64,000 nt of DNA from positions 1 through 64,000 of the forward strand of contig CANJGB010000004.1 in assembly GCA_947473805.1 (NCBI GenBank). Reading direction: 5' to 3'. The notes beneath the pieces were generated by a model, which saw nothing but the letters and a program-made list of their open reading frames with translations, was not told the DNA's origin and did no database searches. The position numbers and the translations under genes are program-made. Source of the DNA: Alphaproteobacteria bacterium. Lineage in GTDB: Bacteria; Pseudomonadota; Alphaproteobacteria; Ferrovibrionales; Ferrovibrionaceae. Each line of letters begins with the position of its first letter. Position 1 is the stretch's first letter. Of the stretch, positions 1 to 7,501 are shown piece by piece.

Positions 1-81
1 CGTCCGGCCCTTCGCCAGCTCCACCTCGGCCTGCCGCAGCAGCCCGATGATCTGCTCCGCCGTATATCGCTTCCTTGGCAT
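1..81 (-). CDS. IS3-family transposase OrfA, N-terminal fragment
   Basis: Only the first 27 codons are inside the window. The protein begins MPRKRYTAEQIIGLLRQAEV, which is the typical start of IS3-family OrfA proteins, whose N-terminal helix-turn-helix binds the element's inverted repeats. A strong ribosome binding site (GGAGG) sits a few bases upstream of the ATG at 81-79. The rest of OrfA and the catalytic OrfB (DDE integrase) should lie upstream of base 1. The family assignment rests on this short stretch alone. Confidence 0.7.
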   Translation of the reverse strand, partial: MPRKRYTAEQIIGLLRQAEVELAKGRT

Positions 82-148
82 CGTACCTCCTCCATGTGGA
101 GGCCGAATTCTCCCTCAAATCTTGGAGCCCTTTAAGGGATGCAGACCA
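1..148 (-). mobile_element. IS3-like insertion sequence, left end only
   Basis: This is the terminal part of an insertion sequence that continues beyond the window start. It contains the 5' end of an OrfA-type transposase gene. On the minus strand a TG dinucleotide at 148-147, the usual outer bases of IS3-family ends, lies exactly where a methyltransferase reading frame stops matching its family. The boundary at 148 is inferred from that junction. The other end and the target duplication are outside the window, so the element cannot be named. Confidence 0.5.
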
Positions 149-296
149 AAGCGCCGCCACCTATATCGATGATGCGCGCGCCTAGCGGAGGATGGCCGAT
201 CATGCTTAGCGACGAGGCCGGGCTGGTCTGAAACCAACTGACCTGATCGTCGACCTTGGTAGAATAGACCGTATCCCAGTGCTGTTTGGCTTCCAT
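132..296 (-). pseudogene. SAM-dependent methyltransferase, truncated by an IS end
   Basis: From ATG 296 the frame reads MEAKQHWDTVYSTKVDDQVS, the characteristic start of a class I SAM-dependent methyltransferase subgroup, and runs to the glycine-rich SAM motif I (IDIGGGA). Family members continue for well over 100 more residues, but here the frame enters unrelated sequence and stops at 132 (last residues LVCIP). The break coincides with the IS3-like end at 148. The remaining 54-codon piece retains only the first beta-strand and glycine loop and cannot be a working enzyme. The 3' part was not seen in the window and may lie beyond the insertion. Confidence 0.65.
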
Positions 297-666
297 GGCC
301 GCCCCCTGCGCTAGCGAATAAATAGGGAGGGAAGCGGCCGTGTCTATAGCTGGCCGGCCGGTGGTTGGTTTCCCGCGCGGGATTCCGGATTGTCGAACTA
401 TGCCGTCCAATCCCAGACATCCGCCCGGCTCCATAGCTGGCCATGCCATCGCCAAGCTTGCGGCGCGCCTCGACGCCAAGCTGCCCCAACGACGCCAAGG
501 CCCGGCGGCGGCTGCGCTCCATCTTCGACTGTTATCTCAGCGCCTGCGGCGGCTGCTATGCGTGCCGGCCACCCGCCAAATAGGGCGAGGGTAGTGCCTC
601 AAGAAGTGCCTCAGCCGGAGCTGATTCACTAACATCACGGATTTACAGGGCGATTTTCGCGCGCTG
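297..666. other. Non-coding stretch between truncated methyltransferase and integrase
   Basis: No reading frame here has both a convincing start and a recognisable protein. Several short frames overlap each other, which is expected for GC-rich DNA. A minus-strand promoter for the methyltransferase would be expected just above 296, but no clear -35/-10 pair was seen. This is probably island-flank DNA between the insertion sequence and the recombinase gene. Confidence 0.4.
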
Positions 667-724
667 GCTCCCAGGGAGGGGTTCGAACCAATCCAGGTAC
701 TCAACCCTGGTGCCTGGCTAAACC
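667..724 (-). other. Candidate attachment-site / tRNA-like 3' remnant next to integrase
   Basis: Immediately downstream of the integrase stop, the minus strand contains a T-loop-like GGTTCGAACC followed by CTCCCTGGGAGCCA, resembling the 3' end of a tRNA including CCA. Before it lies a hairpin CCAGG..CCTGG. The T-stem does not pair well and no acceptor 5' half is present, so this is not a tRNA gene. Tyrosine integrases commonly insert at tRNA 3' ends, which leave such remnants beside int. The att role is inference. Confidence 0.25.
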
Positions 725-730
725 AATCGC

Positions 731-1948
731 CTAATAGCGGAGCTTCCGAAGAGCGTCTCTTCGCATCTCGATGGTCGTCTTTCCGCTGTAGGTGCTTCCG
801 GTTAGCGTTGAGCGCTCGTGACCCACGATGTCCTGAACCGTACCCTCTGGAACGCCTGCCCGTTCCAAAATGGTAATGACCGTGCTGCGCCAACTATGGA
901 AGGAGTGCCGCTCCGTAAATCCGAGGGATCGCTTAAGCCTGGAAAATCGTTTGCCTATAGCATCCCCGCGATCACCATTGCCATTCGATGCAAGGCCCGG
1001 AATTAGATAGCCGTCCGCACTTTCCTTCGTCAGCCGTTTAATGATCGCTGATAGTTTTGAATGAATAGGCACTGTCCGAATGCCCGCTTCAGTTTTCGCA
1101 TCAACAATCTCAAAGCATCCAGAACGGACGTGCTCAACCTTTAGGCTGCAAATTTCCTCACGACGCGCTCCGCTGTACATGGCGATGCTGACGAGGTCCG
1201 CCAAGTTGTTGTCGCCATCAGCCGCTTTGCGTAGGCGGAGCGCTTCGGCTGGCGAATAGGGTAGCCATGACGCAGACTTGACCTTCAGACCCAGCCGATC
1301 AAATGGCGCCGCGTCTTCCGATACAACTTCTATTGCGGCTAAATAACTCCAATAGGTGCGACAATCACTTAGCAACCTTTGAACGGTGGCAGGATGCAAA
1401 TCCGTACCGAGTTCCGTTACCCATCGGCGAACTTCCTTACGGGAAATATCTTGCAGCGTGGAAAACTTCTCGCCGAGTCGATGAATCGTCGAACGGCGCA
1501 TTTTTGCCGTCTTTTCCTTCACGTCCTGGGACCCGATCCACTCTTCCAAGTGTTCAGTAGTTCCCACCCGAAGACCCGTTGCTTCGGCGTAGAACTTGCG
1601 AGCCTCCGGGGATTTCGATGGAGTGTCGCCGACATGCTCAACATTCAAAGCCCCGATATTCCAGGCCATCATGTCTATTCGTTCTAGGATTGCGTTTCTT
1701 TGCTCATCGTTTGGCGCCCGGCGGAGCGCTTCTCGCCAGTATTTGGCGTCATTGTGATTTGGCTCCTCGCGTAGCCGCGATATCTCAGATTTCCATTGAG
1801 CGATAAGCGGGGCGGCTCGACGCTCGGCCACTGACCGGCTGTCGGTTTTCAGCGTTTGCCGGAAAACACGGCGGTTTAGCTTCAGACGCAGGTCTGCGGG
1901 CACGTCGAGATAAGCGAAAAATGTGTTATATCGAAGCTCGATGGGCAT
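731..1948 (-). CDS. Tyrosine recombinase / phage-type integrase
   Basis: This 405-residue site-specific recombinase would integrate or excise a genomic island or prophage. The catalytic set is complete: R262 (in SGARREE), H351-x-x-R354 (HSWR), H377 (GHE) and the nucleophile Y387 (STYSG). The N-terminal 90 residues resemble the arm/core-binding region seen in DUF6538-type integrases. The start at 1948 (MPIELRYNTF) is preferred over an upstream ATG at 1996 because AGGGAA precedes it at good spacing and the family begins here. It lies next to an IS end and a tRNA-like att candidate, and no other phage genes are present, so it probably belongs to a small or decayed island. The 3' end faces the att candidate, the usual arrangement for int genes. 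Confidence 0.9.
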   Translation of the reverse strand: MPIELRYNTFFAYLDVPADLRLKLNRRVFRQTLKTDSRSVAERRAAPLIAQWKSEISRLREEPNHNDAKYWREALRRAPNDEQRNAILERIDMMAWNIGALNVEHVGDTPSKSPEARKFYAEATGLRVGTTEHLEEWIGSQDVKEKTAKMRRSTIHRLGEKFSTLQDISRKEVRRWVTELGTDLHPATVQRLLSDCRTYWSYLAAIEVVSEDAAPFDRLGLKVKSASWLPYSPAEALRLRKAADGDNNLADLVSIAMYSGARREEICSLKVEHVRSGCFEIVDAKTEAGIRTVPIHSKLSAIIKRLTKESADGYLIPGLASNGNGDRGDAIGKRFSRLKRSLGFTERHSFHSWRSTVITILERAGVPEGTVQDIVGHERSTLTGSTYSGKTTIEMRRDALRKLRY

Positions 1949-2110
1949 CGATTGTTCCCTGGTTCCACCAAGGAATACCACCAATGTTACCTCCAAAACA
2001 GCAAGTAAACACTTGCTAGTTAGCTAATTGAGTGCCAAAAGTCCCCTCCCCTTGGGGACGCCAATATTTTCGGCCCTGACGGCCGCGCCATTTTCCCGCA
2101 GGAGAGTTCG

Positions 2111-2413
2111 ATGCCGCTCCGGTTCGAGCCGGGCTGGGTTGCCTATGATCCCGTTCGCGATGTGCTGAGCTTCCGCGCCCAGGACGGCGACAAGGCGGTG
2201 CCGTGCGCCGTGACCCGCGAGGTCCTGCTGCAGCTCAACCGCTGGCCGAGCGCGACCACGCGGCAGCTGAAGACGCTGTTCCGTCATCACGACGTGATGA
2301 TCCAGAAGCTGGCCAGCGCCAAATATGCCGCTGGCGAGGTCGAGCCGGCCGGTTATGTCCTGGTCAACTCGACCGCGTTCGACCAGCCGCCGCGCACGTC
2401 CAACCTGCTCTAG
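2111..2413 (+). CDS. Conserved hypothetical protein, DUF1488-like
   Basis: A 100-residue soluble protein with no signal peptide or membrane segment. The N-terminal part (YDPVRDVLSFRAQDGDKAVP, then a V-T-R-E-V-L-L helix) has the pattern of DUF1488 proteins, small alphaproteobacterial and gammaproteobacterial proteins of unknown function. The start is supported by AGGAGA eight bases upstream. Its stop codon overlaps that of the convergent gene on the other strand within one CTAG. Family assignment is by pattern only. Confidence 0.6.
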   Translation: MPLRFEPGWVAYDPVRDVLSFRAQDGDKAVPCAVTREVLLQLNRWPSATTRQLKTLFRHHDVMIQKLASAKYAAGEVEPAGYVLVNSTAFDQPPRTSNLL

Positions 2414-2712
2414 CTGCCGAACACCTGCTGGTCCTTGTTGTCCTGCATCAGCTTGGTGAACACGAAGCTGTCCAGGCCCAGGCCCTGCGGCACGCCGCCA
2501 TCCTCGTCGGCGGTGACGGCGGCGTAGGCGGCGCTCGCCACCTTGTCCCACTTGCCGGCCGGGCGCTTCACCTCAAGTGCGACGGTCGTGGTCTTGAACA
2601 CCAGCTTGACGATGGCTTCTTTCGGGCGCGCCGGCTTGGCCAGGCTCGGATGGCCATCGATCATCCGCCAGCCGTTCTTCAGCGCCCAGGCGGTCAGTTC
2701 GTCCTTGTCCAT
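2410..2712 (-). CDS. Hypothetical protein, 100 residues
   Basis: A small soluble protein beginning MDKDELTAWALKNGWRMIDG. The N-terminal half resembles an HTH- or toxin-like fold (helix, then strand with GWR), but I do not recognise the family. Residues 35-60 are strand-rich and basic (KLVFKTTTVALEVKR); the C-terminal part is acidic. The frame is intact, codon use is typical of its neighbours, and it ends exactly against the convergent DUF1488-like gene, which supports it being real. No function can be proposed. Confidence 0.55.
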   Translation of the reverse strand: MDKDELTAWALKNGWRMIDGHPSLAKPARPKEAIVKLVFKTTTVALEVKRPAGKWDKVASAAYAAVTADEDGGVPQGLGLDSFVFTKLMQDNKDQQVFGS

Positions 2713-2780
2713 GGCGGATCCTTATCCAACGCGGTGATCCGTCCTATGCACCCGGGCGCGGCCGCTGTCCACCGGGCCTG

Positions 2781-3482
2781 TCAGGGCAGGTTGCGCACCG
2801 CCTGGATGCGGTCGCCGGTATCGGGGTGGGTGGCGAAGAAGCCGCCCGAACCGCCGCCGCCCGCGCTGCCCTCCAGCCAGGTCAGCATGTTGACCATCAG
2901 CGCCTTGCCGTTATAGCCCGACCGCTTCATCAGTTCGACGCCGTGCGCGTCGGCCGCACCTTCTTCACCGCGGCTGTACGAACTGGTGATCAGCTGCCCG
3001 GCGATCGGCGCCAGCACGCGCGAACCCGGCAGCAGCTGGTCCAGCAGGCTGAAGCCGAGGTCAAGGCCGGTGGCGACCGCCGTCAGCTTCGCCACATGGT
3101 GCAGGTCCGCATGGGCGATCTCGTGCGCCATGATCGCGCGGATCTGGTCGTCGGTGCCTTTCTGCAGCAGGCCCGAAGTGATGTAGAAGTCGCCGCCGCC
3201 GCCATTCGCCGCGTTGATCTGCGCGTCGTCCAGAACGGTCATCTTGACCTTGGCCGGCGCGATCGGACTATTCATGTGCTGGATCAGCGGACCCATAATT
3301 GCCTGCAGGCGCTTTCCCTGCGCCGCGTCCAGCGGCACGGTGCGCTGCGCCTCGGCAGTCTGCTTTGGCTGTGGCGATGGGGCGGGATTGCCTTGGCCCG
3401 ATCCGCTGGCCCCTTCGGCACAACCCGCGAGTATCAATAGGGCGATGCAGCCCGTTGCCATGCTCGCCTGGAAATTTGCCAT
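2781..3482 (-). CDS. M48-family zinc metalloprotease, lipoprotein
   Basis: A 233-residue periplasmic peptidase. An N-terminal signal ends in a lipobox (ILAGC, Cys21), indicating lipid anchoring. The zinc motif HEIAH is at residues 120-124 and the third ligand is Glu174 in EEGAADAHG, both as in M48 peptidases related to BepA and LoiP, which do outer-membrane quality control. A low-complexity P/Q/G/S linker follows the lipidated cysteine. The C-terminal FFATHPDTGDRIQAV is the usual family ending (THP..R). It lacks the TPR domain of BepA, so it is closer to the short LoiP type. AGGGG precedes the start. It stands alone. Confidence 0.88.
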   Translation of the reverse strand: MANFQASMATGCIALLILAGCAEGASGSGQGNPAPSPQPKQTAEAQRTVPLDAAQGKRLQAIMGPLIQHMNSPIAPAKVKMTVLDDAQINAANGGGGDFYITSGLLQKGTDDQIRAIMAHEIAHADLHHVAKLTAVATGLDLGFSLLDQLLPGSRVLAPIAGQLITSSYSRGEEGAADAHGVELMKRSGYNGKALMVNMLTWLEGSAGGGGSGGFFATHPDTGDRIQAVRNLP

Positions 3483-3618
3483 CGTGCAGCCCCTGCGTCT
3501 GTGTTGACGAGGGGAGCAACGTCACGCCCGGTGAAAGGTTGCCGCCACCCTGCAACCGGAGCGCTATTCGGCGCCGAATGGGATGGTGTGATCCAGGGTT
3601 CCGTCAGCCGCCTGCACC

Positions 3619-3774
3619 TTATACCTGGCAGGGACGCGCCAGGCGGGCTCGCTGGCGCGCGAACTCCACCGCATCATCGCGGTCCCTGAACGTCACCCTG
3701 TTGCCGTCGCGCTCGCGGCGGACAACCCAGTTCACATCCTTCTTCTCGACGAAATAGGTGTCCATGATCGACAT
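3619..3774 (-). CDS. DUF2188-like small protein
   Basis: A 51-residue protein: a short strand pair (YFVEKKDVNWVVRRERDGNR) followed by a helix with aromatic/alanine spacing (DDAVEFARQRARLARP). This matches the DUF2188 fold of small proteins with unknown role, which begin with a V..D..W.V.REG strand. The start at 3774 (MSIMDTY) is chosen because GGAGG lies seven bases upstream; an ATG at 3816 lacks a ribosome binding site. It is separated from its neighbours by more than 130 bases on both sides, so it is probably monocistronic. Confidence 0.65.
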   Translation of the reverse strand: MSIMDTYFVEKKDVNWVVRRERDGNRVTFRDRDDAVEFARQRARLARPCQV

Positions 3775-3963
3775 CGGGCCTCCGATATCGAGCAAACGGC
3801 GGGCTGCCAAAAGCATTCCCCTTAGGCTTGCAATATAAGAGTAAAAACCTACATTATTCTTTGTCGCGGCGAAGCCTTGGGCAGATTTGCCGTCGAATCT
3901 AAGCGAGAGCCGCTGAATCTAAGCGGGGCAGACGGCGGAAAGCAGCCGTTTCAGTCGCAGGAC

Positions 3964-3999
3964 AAAGAAAAGGCCACCCGGCACTACTGTCGGGTGGCC
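3964..3999 (-). terminator. Rho-independent terminator after the RTX gene
   Basis: A 12-bp stem (GGCCACCCGACA on the minus strand, with one G-U pair) and a 4-base loop are followed by TTTTCTTTG on the minus strand. It begins 22 bases past the stop of the minus-strand RTX gene, so it should end that transcript. Confidence 0.85.
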
Positions 4000-4021
4000 C
4001 CTTGGTGGCAGTCGCTGCCGG

Positions 4022-5881
4022 TCAGGCGACGACGTAGTCCGAGCCGTTCCAGTCCAGCACCAGGCTGTTGGCGCCGTTGGCCGAGCTGCGCAGTTCGATC
4101 TCGCCGATTGCATGCGGGTCGAAGCTGATGGCATCGCCGCCGCTCTTGAACGCGATGGTCCAGATGTCGCCCTTGGTGATCGTCAGGTCGTTCAGGCCGA
4201 TGCAACGGTTGCCGCTGGTGCCGAACAGGACCAGCGTGTTGTCCGAGCCGTAGTCGACGATGGTGTCCTTGTGCGTGCCGCTGCCGGCCGTCGCCTTGCC
4301 GAAGAAATAGGTGTCCGCGCCGTCGCCGCCGTTCAGCGTATTGATGCCGTCGCCGCCGTACAGCGAGTTGTTGCCCGTGTTGCCGTACAGCGCGTCGTTG
4401 CCGGCGCCGCCGAACATCGAGTCGTTGCCGTAACCGCCCTGGATGGTGTCGTTGCCGGCGCCGCCCTCGATCCAGTCGTCGCCAACGCCGCCTTCCATGT
4501 AGTCGTTGCCGGCGCCGCCATAGATGAAGTCGTTGCCGCTCATGCCGTACAGCAGGTCGTCGCCCGCGTCGCCCGACAGCGTGTCCGCACCATCGCCACC
4601 GACCAGCTGATCGATGCCGTCGCCGCCGAACAGTTTGTCGTCGCCGGCGTCGCTGTACAGAGAGTCATTGCCATCGCCGCCACTGGCGACGTCGTTGCCC
4701 TCGCCGGCATGGATGGTGTCGTTGCCGGTGCCGCCATCGATGCAATCCGTGCCCGCGCCGCCCTCGATATAATCGTTGCCGGCGCCGCCGTTGATCGCAT
4801 CGTTGCCGCCGAAGCCGTAGATGGCGTCGTCGCCCGCGTCGCCGTTCATGGACTCCGCGTCGTCGCTGCCGACCAGCTGGTCGTTGCCATTGCCGCCGTA
4901 CATGGTGTCGTTGCCGGCATCGCTGTAGAGCGAGTCGTTGCCTTCGCCGCCCGAAACGACGTCATTGCCTTCGCCGCCGTGCAGCAGGTCGTTACCATCG
5001 TCGCCATCGAGGCAGTCATTGCCCGCGCCGCCTTCGACATAGTCGTTGCCCGCGCCGGCATCGACCGCGTCGTTGCCCGCCTGGCTGAACAGATAGTCGT
5101 CGTCTTCGCCGCCATACAGCTTGTCCGCGCCGTCGCCGCTGACCAGCACGTCCGCGCCGTCGCCGCCGTACAGCTTGTCGTCGCCGGCATCGCCATACAG
5201 CGTATCGCTGCCGGCATCGCCGCTGACGGTGTCGTTGCCGTCGCCGCCGTACATGAAGTCGTTGCCATCGCCGCCACTGACGGTGTCGTTGCCGGCGTCG
5301 GCCTGGCCATAATCGTCGCCCGCGCCGCCATAGATCGCGTCGTTGCCGGTACCGGCATACATGAAGTCGGCGTCCTTGCCGCCGTCCAGCAGATCGTTGC
5401 CGACGTCGCCAATCAGGACGTCAACGCCATCGCCGCCATACAGGGTGTCGTTGCCGGCATCGCCGTACAGCAGGTCATTGCCATTGCCGCCGTACATCTT
5501 GTCGTTGCCGTCGCAGCCATAGGCCACATCGTTGCCGCCCAGCGCCAGAATCTTGTCGGCCCTGACGGTACCGGTCAGCGTGTCGGCCAGTTCGGTGCCG
5601 GTGATGGTGTTCTTGATCAGGTCGCCGTGGCCGGCCTTGCACAGCGCGTCGGAAAGCGAGAATTTCGGGCCGAACACGGCCAGCGAGAGCTTGCCCAGGT
5701 CCTGGCCCGGCAGGCAGAAGTCGTTGTCACGGCCGCCGCGGCCCCAGTCGTTGCGGCCCCCATCGTTGCGGTCGTTGTCGCGGTTGTCGTTGCGATCGTC
5801 GCGGCCGCGGCCATTGTTCCGGTCGTCGTCGCGGTCGCAGTCGTTGCGCCGATCGTCGTCCCGATTGTTTCCGTAGCTCAT
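4022..5881 (-). CDS. RTX calcium-binding protein, type I secreted
   Basis: A 619-residue protein made almost entirely of glycine/aspartate nonapeptide repeats (GGxGxDxLx pattern, e.g. YGGDGNDTV) from about residue 90 to 540. These fold as a calcium-loaded parallel beta-roll outside the cell. Residues 1-52 are an unusual run of Asp, Asn, Arg and Gly with no signal peptide. The last 70 residues are non-repetitive, beta-rich and end SDYVVA, which fits an uncleaved C-terminal type I secretion signal. No enzymatic domain is visible, so it could be an adhesin, matrix or S-layer-like protein. No ABC exporter or membrane-fusion gene is in the window. A strong terminator follows. The repeat codons keep an antisense frame open, an artefact rather than a second gene. 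Confidence 0.85.
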   Translation of the reverse strand: MSYGNNRDDDRRNDCDRDDDRNNGRGRDDRNDNRDNDRNDGGRNDWGRGGRDNDFCLPGQDLGKLSLAVFGPKFSLSDALCKAGHGDLIKNTITGTELADTLTGTVRADKILALGGNDVAYGCDGNDKMYGGNGNDLLYGDAGNDTLYGGDGVDVLIGDVGNDLLDGGKDADFMYAGTGNDAIYGGAGDDYGQADAGNDTVSGGDGNDFMYGGDGNDTVSGDAGSDTLYGDAGDDKLYGGDGADVLVSGDGADKLYGGEDDDYLFSQAGNDAVDAGAGNDYVEGGAGNDCLDGDDGNDLLHGGEGNDVVSGGEGNDSLYSDAGNDTMYGGNGNDQLVGSDDAESMNGDAGDDAIYGFGGNDAINGGAGNDYIEGGAGTDCIDGGTGNDTIHAGEGNDVASGGDGNDSLYSDAGDDKLFGGDGIDQLVGGDGADTLSGDAGDDLLYGMSGNDFIYGGAGNDYMEGGVGDDWIEGGAGNDTIQGGYGNDSMFGGAGNDALYGNTGNNSLYGGDGINTLNGGDGADTYFFGKATAGSGTHKDTIVDYGSDNTLVLFGTSGNRCIGLNDLTITKGDIWTIAFKSGGDAISFDPHAIGEIELRSSANGANSLVLDWNGSDYVVA

Positions 5882-6122
5882 GATAACGCCCGCCAGTGAA
5901 AGTCAGTTGGCGGTGAAGTAGCAAGTCCAGTGCCACGCCAGGAAAAGTCTTTCGCGGAGTGTGCGGCGTGTCAGGAATTCCTTTATTTTCAGCTACTTAG
6001 GACAGAGTCGGCGGGCTGCCTGCGGGCGTGCAAACCATGCCAAAACAGAGACGCTGTGCCGCTATTATACTTAAGAATTGGTTTAATTAGTCCCAATATG
6101 GAACGCCGTGAAACGGCGAAAG

Positions 6123-6323
6123 TCATAAATCGCCGGACTGTTGCTGACGGGCCTGCTGGCGCTTTCGCTGGTCGTAAAAGTCGCCGAACTGGCTTTTCTG
6201 GATCGCGCCCTGCTGCTGCTGCTGTTGCGGCTGCAGCGGCACCTTTCCGGCATAGCCCAGCGGGCGCGGCCGCTTCTCGGCAAATCCGATAATGGGAGGA
6301 TGGGGACGGGGCGACGGGCGCAT
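6123..6323 (-). CDS. Hypothetical Pro/Gln-rich small protein
   Basis: A 66-residue protein starting MRPSPRPHPPIIGFAEKRPR, with six consecutive glutamines in the middle and a second Gln/Arg-rich stretch near the C-terminus. GGAGG at ideal spacing supports the ATG at 6323; longer upstream frames lack a ribosome binding site. It has no membrane segment and is very basic. I do not recognise the family. It lies alone between the RTX gene and the catabolic operon. It is listed because of the ribosome binding site and the composition, but could still be a chance frame. Confidence 0.45.
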   Translation of the reverse strand: MRPSPRPHPPIIGFAEKRPRPLGYAGKVPLQPQQQQQQGAIQKSQFGDFYDQRKRQQARQQQSGDL

Positions 6324-6406
6324 TGTTTCCTCCGGGAAATGGGATGCCCTGTAAACGCCCATGAAATAGGCAGGGTTCCCGGAGGGGTTTGATTTCGCTC
6401 GGGATT

Positions 6407-7501
6407 TTACGCCGGGGCGAGGTGCCTGGCCAAATCCGGATGCCACGCAATACCCGACCCGGCCTGGGCTCCGGCGATGAAACTGCCGTTGGTGACCCGG
6501 CCGGGCTGCGCCAGGATCGGATCGGCCCAGTCCACATGTTCCAGCCAGTGGCGGGTGGGCGTCAGCGCCAGCATGTGGGCGCTGATGTCGGGATACAGAT
6601 GCGACGACACCCGCACCTGCGCCGCGTCGGCCAGGGTGGCGGCGCGAAGCCAGTTCGTGACGCCGCCGATATGCTGCAGGTCGATCATGGTCAGGTCGCA
6701 GGCTTGCGCCCGCACCGCCGTGGCCAGCGCCGATGGCCCGTAGAAGTTCTCGCCCGTCATGACGGGCAGGGTCAGTTCGCGGGCGATGCGCACATGCCCG
6801 GCCAGGTCGTTATAGGGGATCGGGTCCTCCAGCCAGGTCAGGCCTTCGCCCTCCAGCGCCTTGCCGCGCGCAATGGCCTCGTCCGCCGTCAGGGCCTGGG
6901 TGTAGTCCACCATCAGCGCCATGCGGTCCGGCAGGGCGTTCCGCACCGCGCGGACCGAGACCAGGTCCTGCGCAATGGTTTCATGCCCCAGCCGGATCTT
7001 CATCCCGGCATAGCCGGCGGCGACAATTTCTGCCGCCTCGTCGCGGCGCAGTTCAGGGTCGCCGATGCCGGCGGCCGAGGTGCAATAGACCGGCAGCGGC
7101 ATCAGGTCGCCACCCAGCAGGCGTGCCAGCGGCAGGTCCTGCACCTTCGCGAACGCATCCCAGCACGCCATGTCGATGCCGCCCAGCGCAGACAGGACCA
7201 GCCCCTCCATGCCCAGCCACAGGCCGTACTGGCGCAGCAGCGCCTCGTGTAGCGCCGCCGGCGCCAGCGGCCGCCCCTTGGCGGTGTCGCCCATGGCCTG
7301 CAGCAGTGCGCGCAGCGGCGGCGCCGTCGATGGCACAAACGTATGCAGATAGGCGTGGCCGGTCACCTCGGCATCGGTGTCGACGTCGATCAGCACCAGC
7401 ATCAGGTGCGTAATGTCGGTCCCGCCTACCGGCAGCGCGCGGCGCAGCGGCACGTTCGCCACGCGGGTGCGCAGGCCGGTGACGACGGGTGTCTTCGCCA
7501 T
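6407..7501 (-). CDS. Mandelate racemase/muconate lactonizing enzyme family protein
   Basis: A 364-residue enolase-superfamily enzyme that would abstract a proton alpha to a carboxylate, with a divalent metal. The residues line up with mandelate racemase at a constant offset of four: K168-x-R170 (K164-x-K166 in the racemase), metal ligands D199, E225 and E251, the D274/H301 dyad, and E321. The second lysine of the KxK motif is arginine, so the two-base racemase mechanism is unlikely as such; an acid-sugar dehydratase or a one-base epimerase is more plausible. The ATG overlaps the stop of the upstream acyl-CoA dehydrogenase by one base, so the two are translationally coupled in an operon of CoA-thioester genes. 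Confidence 0.85.
   Translation of the reverse strand: MAKTPVVTGLRTRVANVPLRRALPVGGTDITHLMLVLIDVDTDAEVTGHAYLHTFVPSTAPPLRALLQAMGDTAKGRPLAPAALHEALLRQYGLWLGMEGLVLSALGGIDMACWDAFAKVQDLPLARLLGGDLMPLPVYCTSAAGIGDPELRRDEAAEIVAAGYAGMKIRLGHETIAQDLVSVRAVRNALPDRMALMVDYTQALTADEAIARGKALEGEGLTWLEDPIPYNDLAGHVRIARELTLPVMTGENFYGPSALATAVRAQACDLTMIDLQHIGGVTNWLRAATLADAAQVRVSSHLYPDISAHMLALTPTRHWLEHVDWADPILAQPGRVTNGSFIAGAQAGSGIAWHPDLARHLAPA

Noticed and set aside
667-733. Possible intact tRNA gene
   Set aside because: The T-stem has only two pairs and no acceptor 5' strand or normal D arm is present; kept only as an att candidate.
4112-5899. 595-codon open frame antisense to the RTX gene
   Set aside because: It arises because the Gly/Asp repeat codons avoid stops on the opposite strand; the product is a low-complexity Val/Ala sequence with no start signal.
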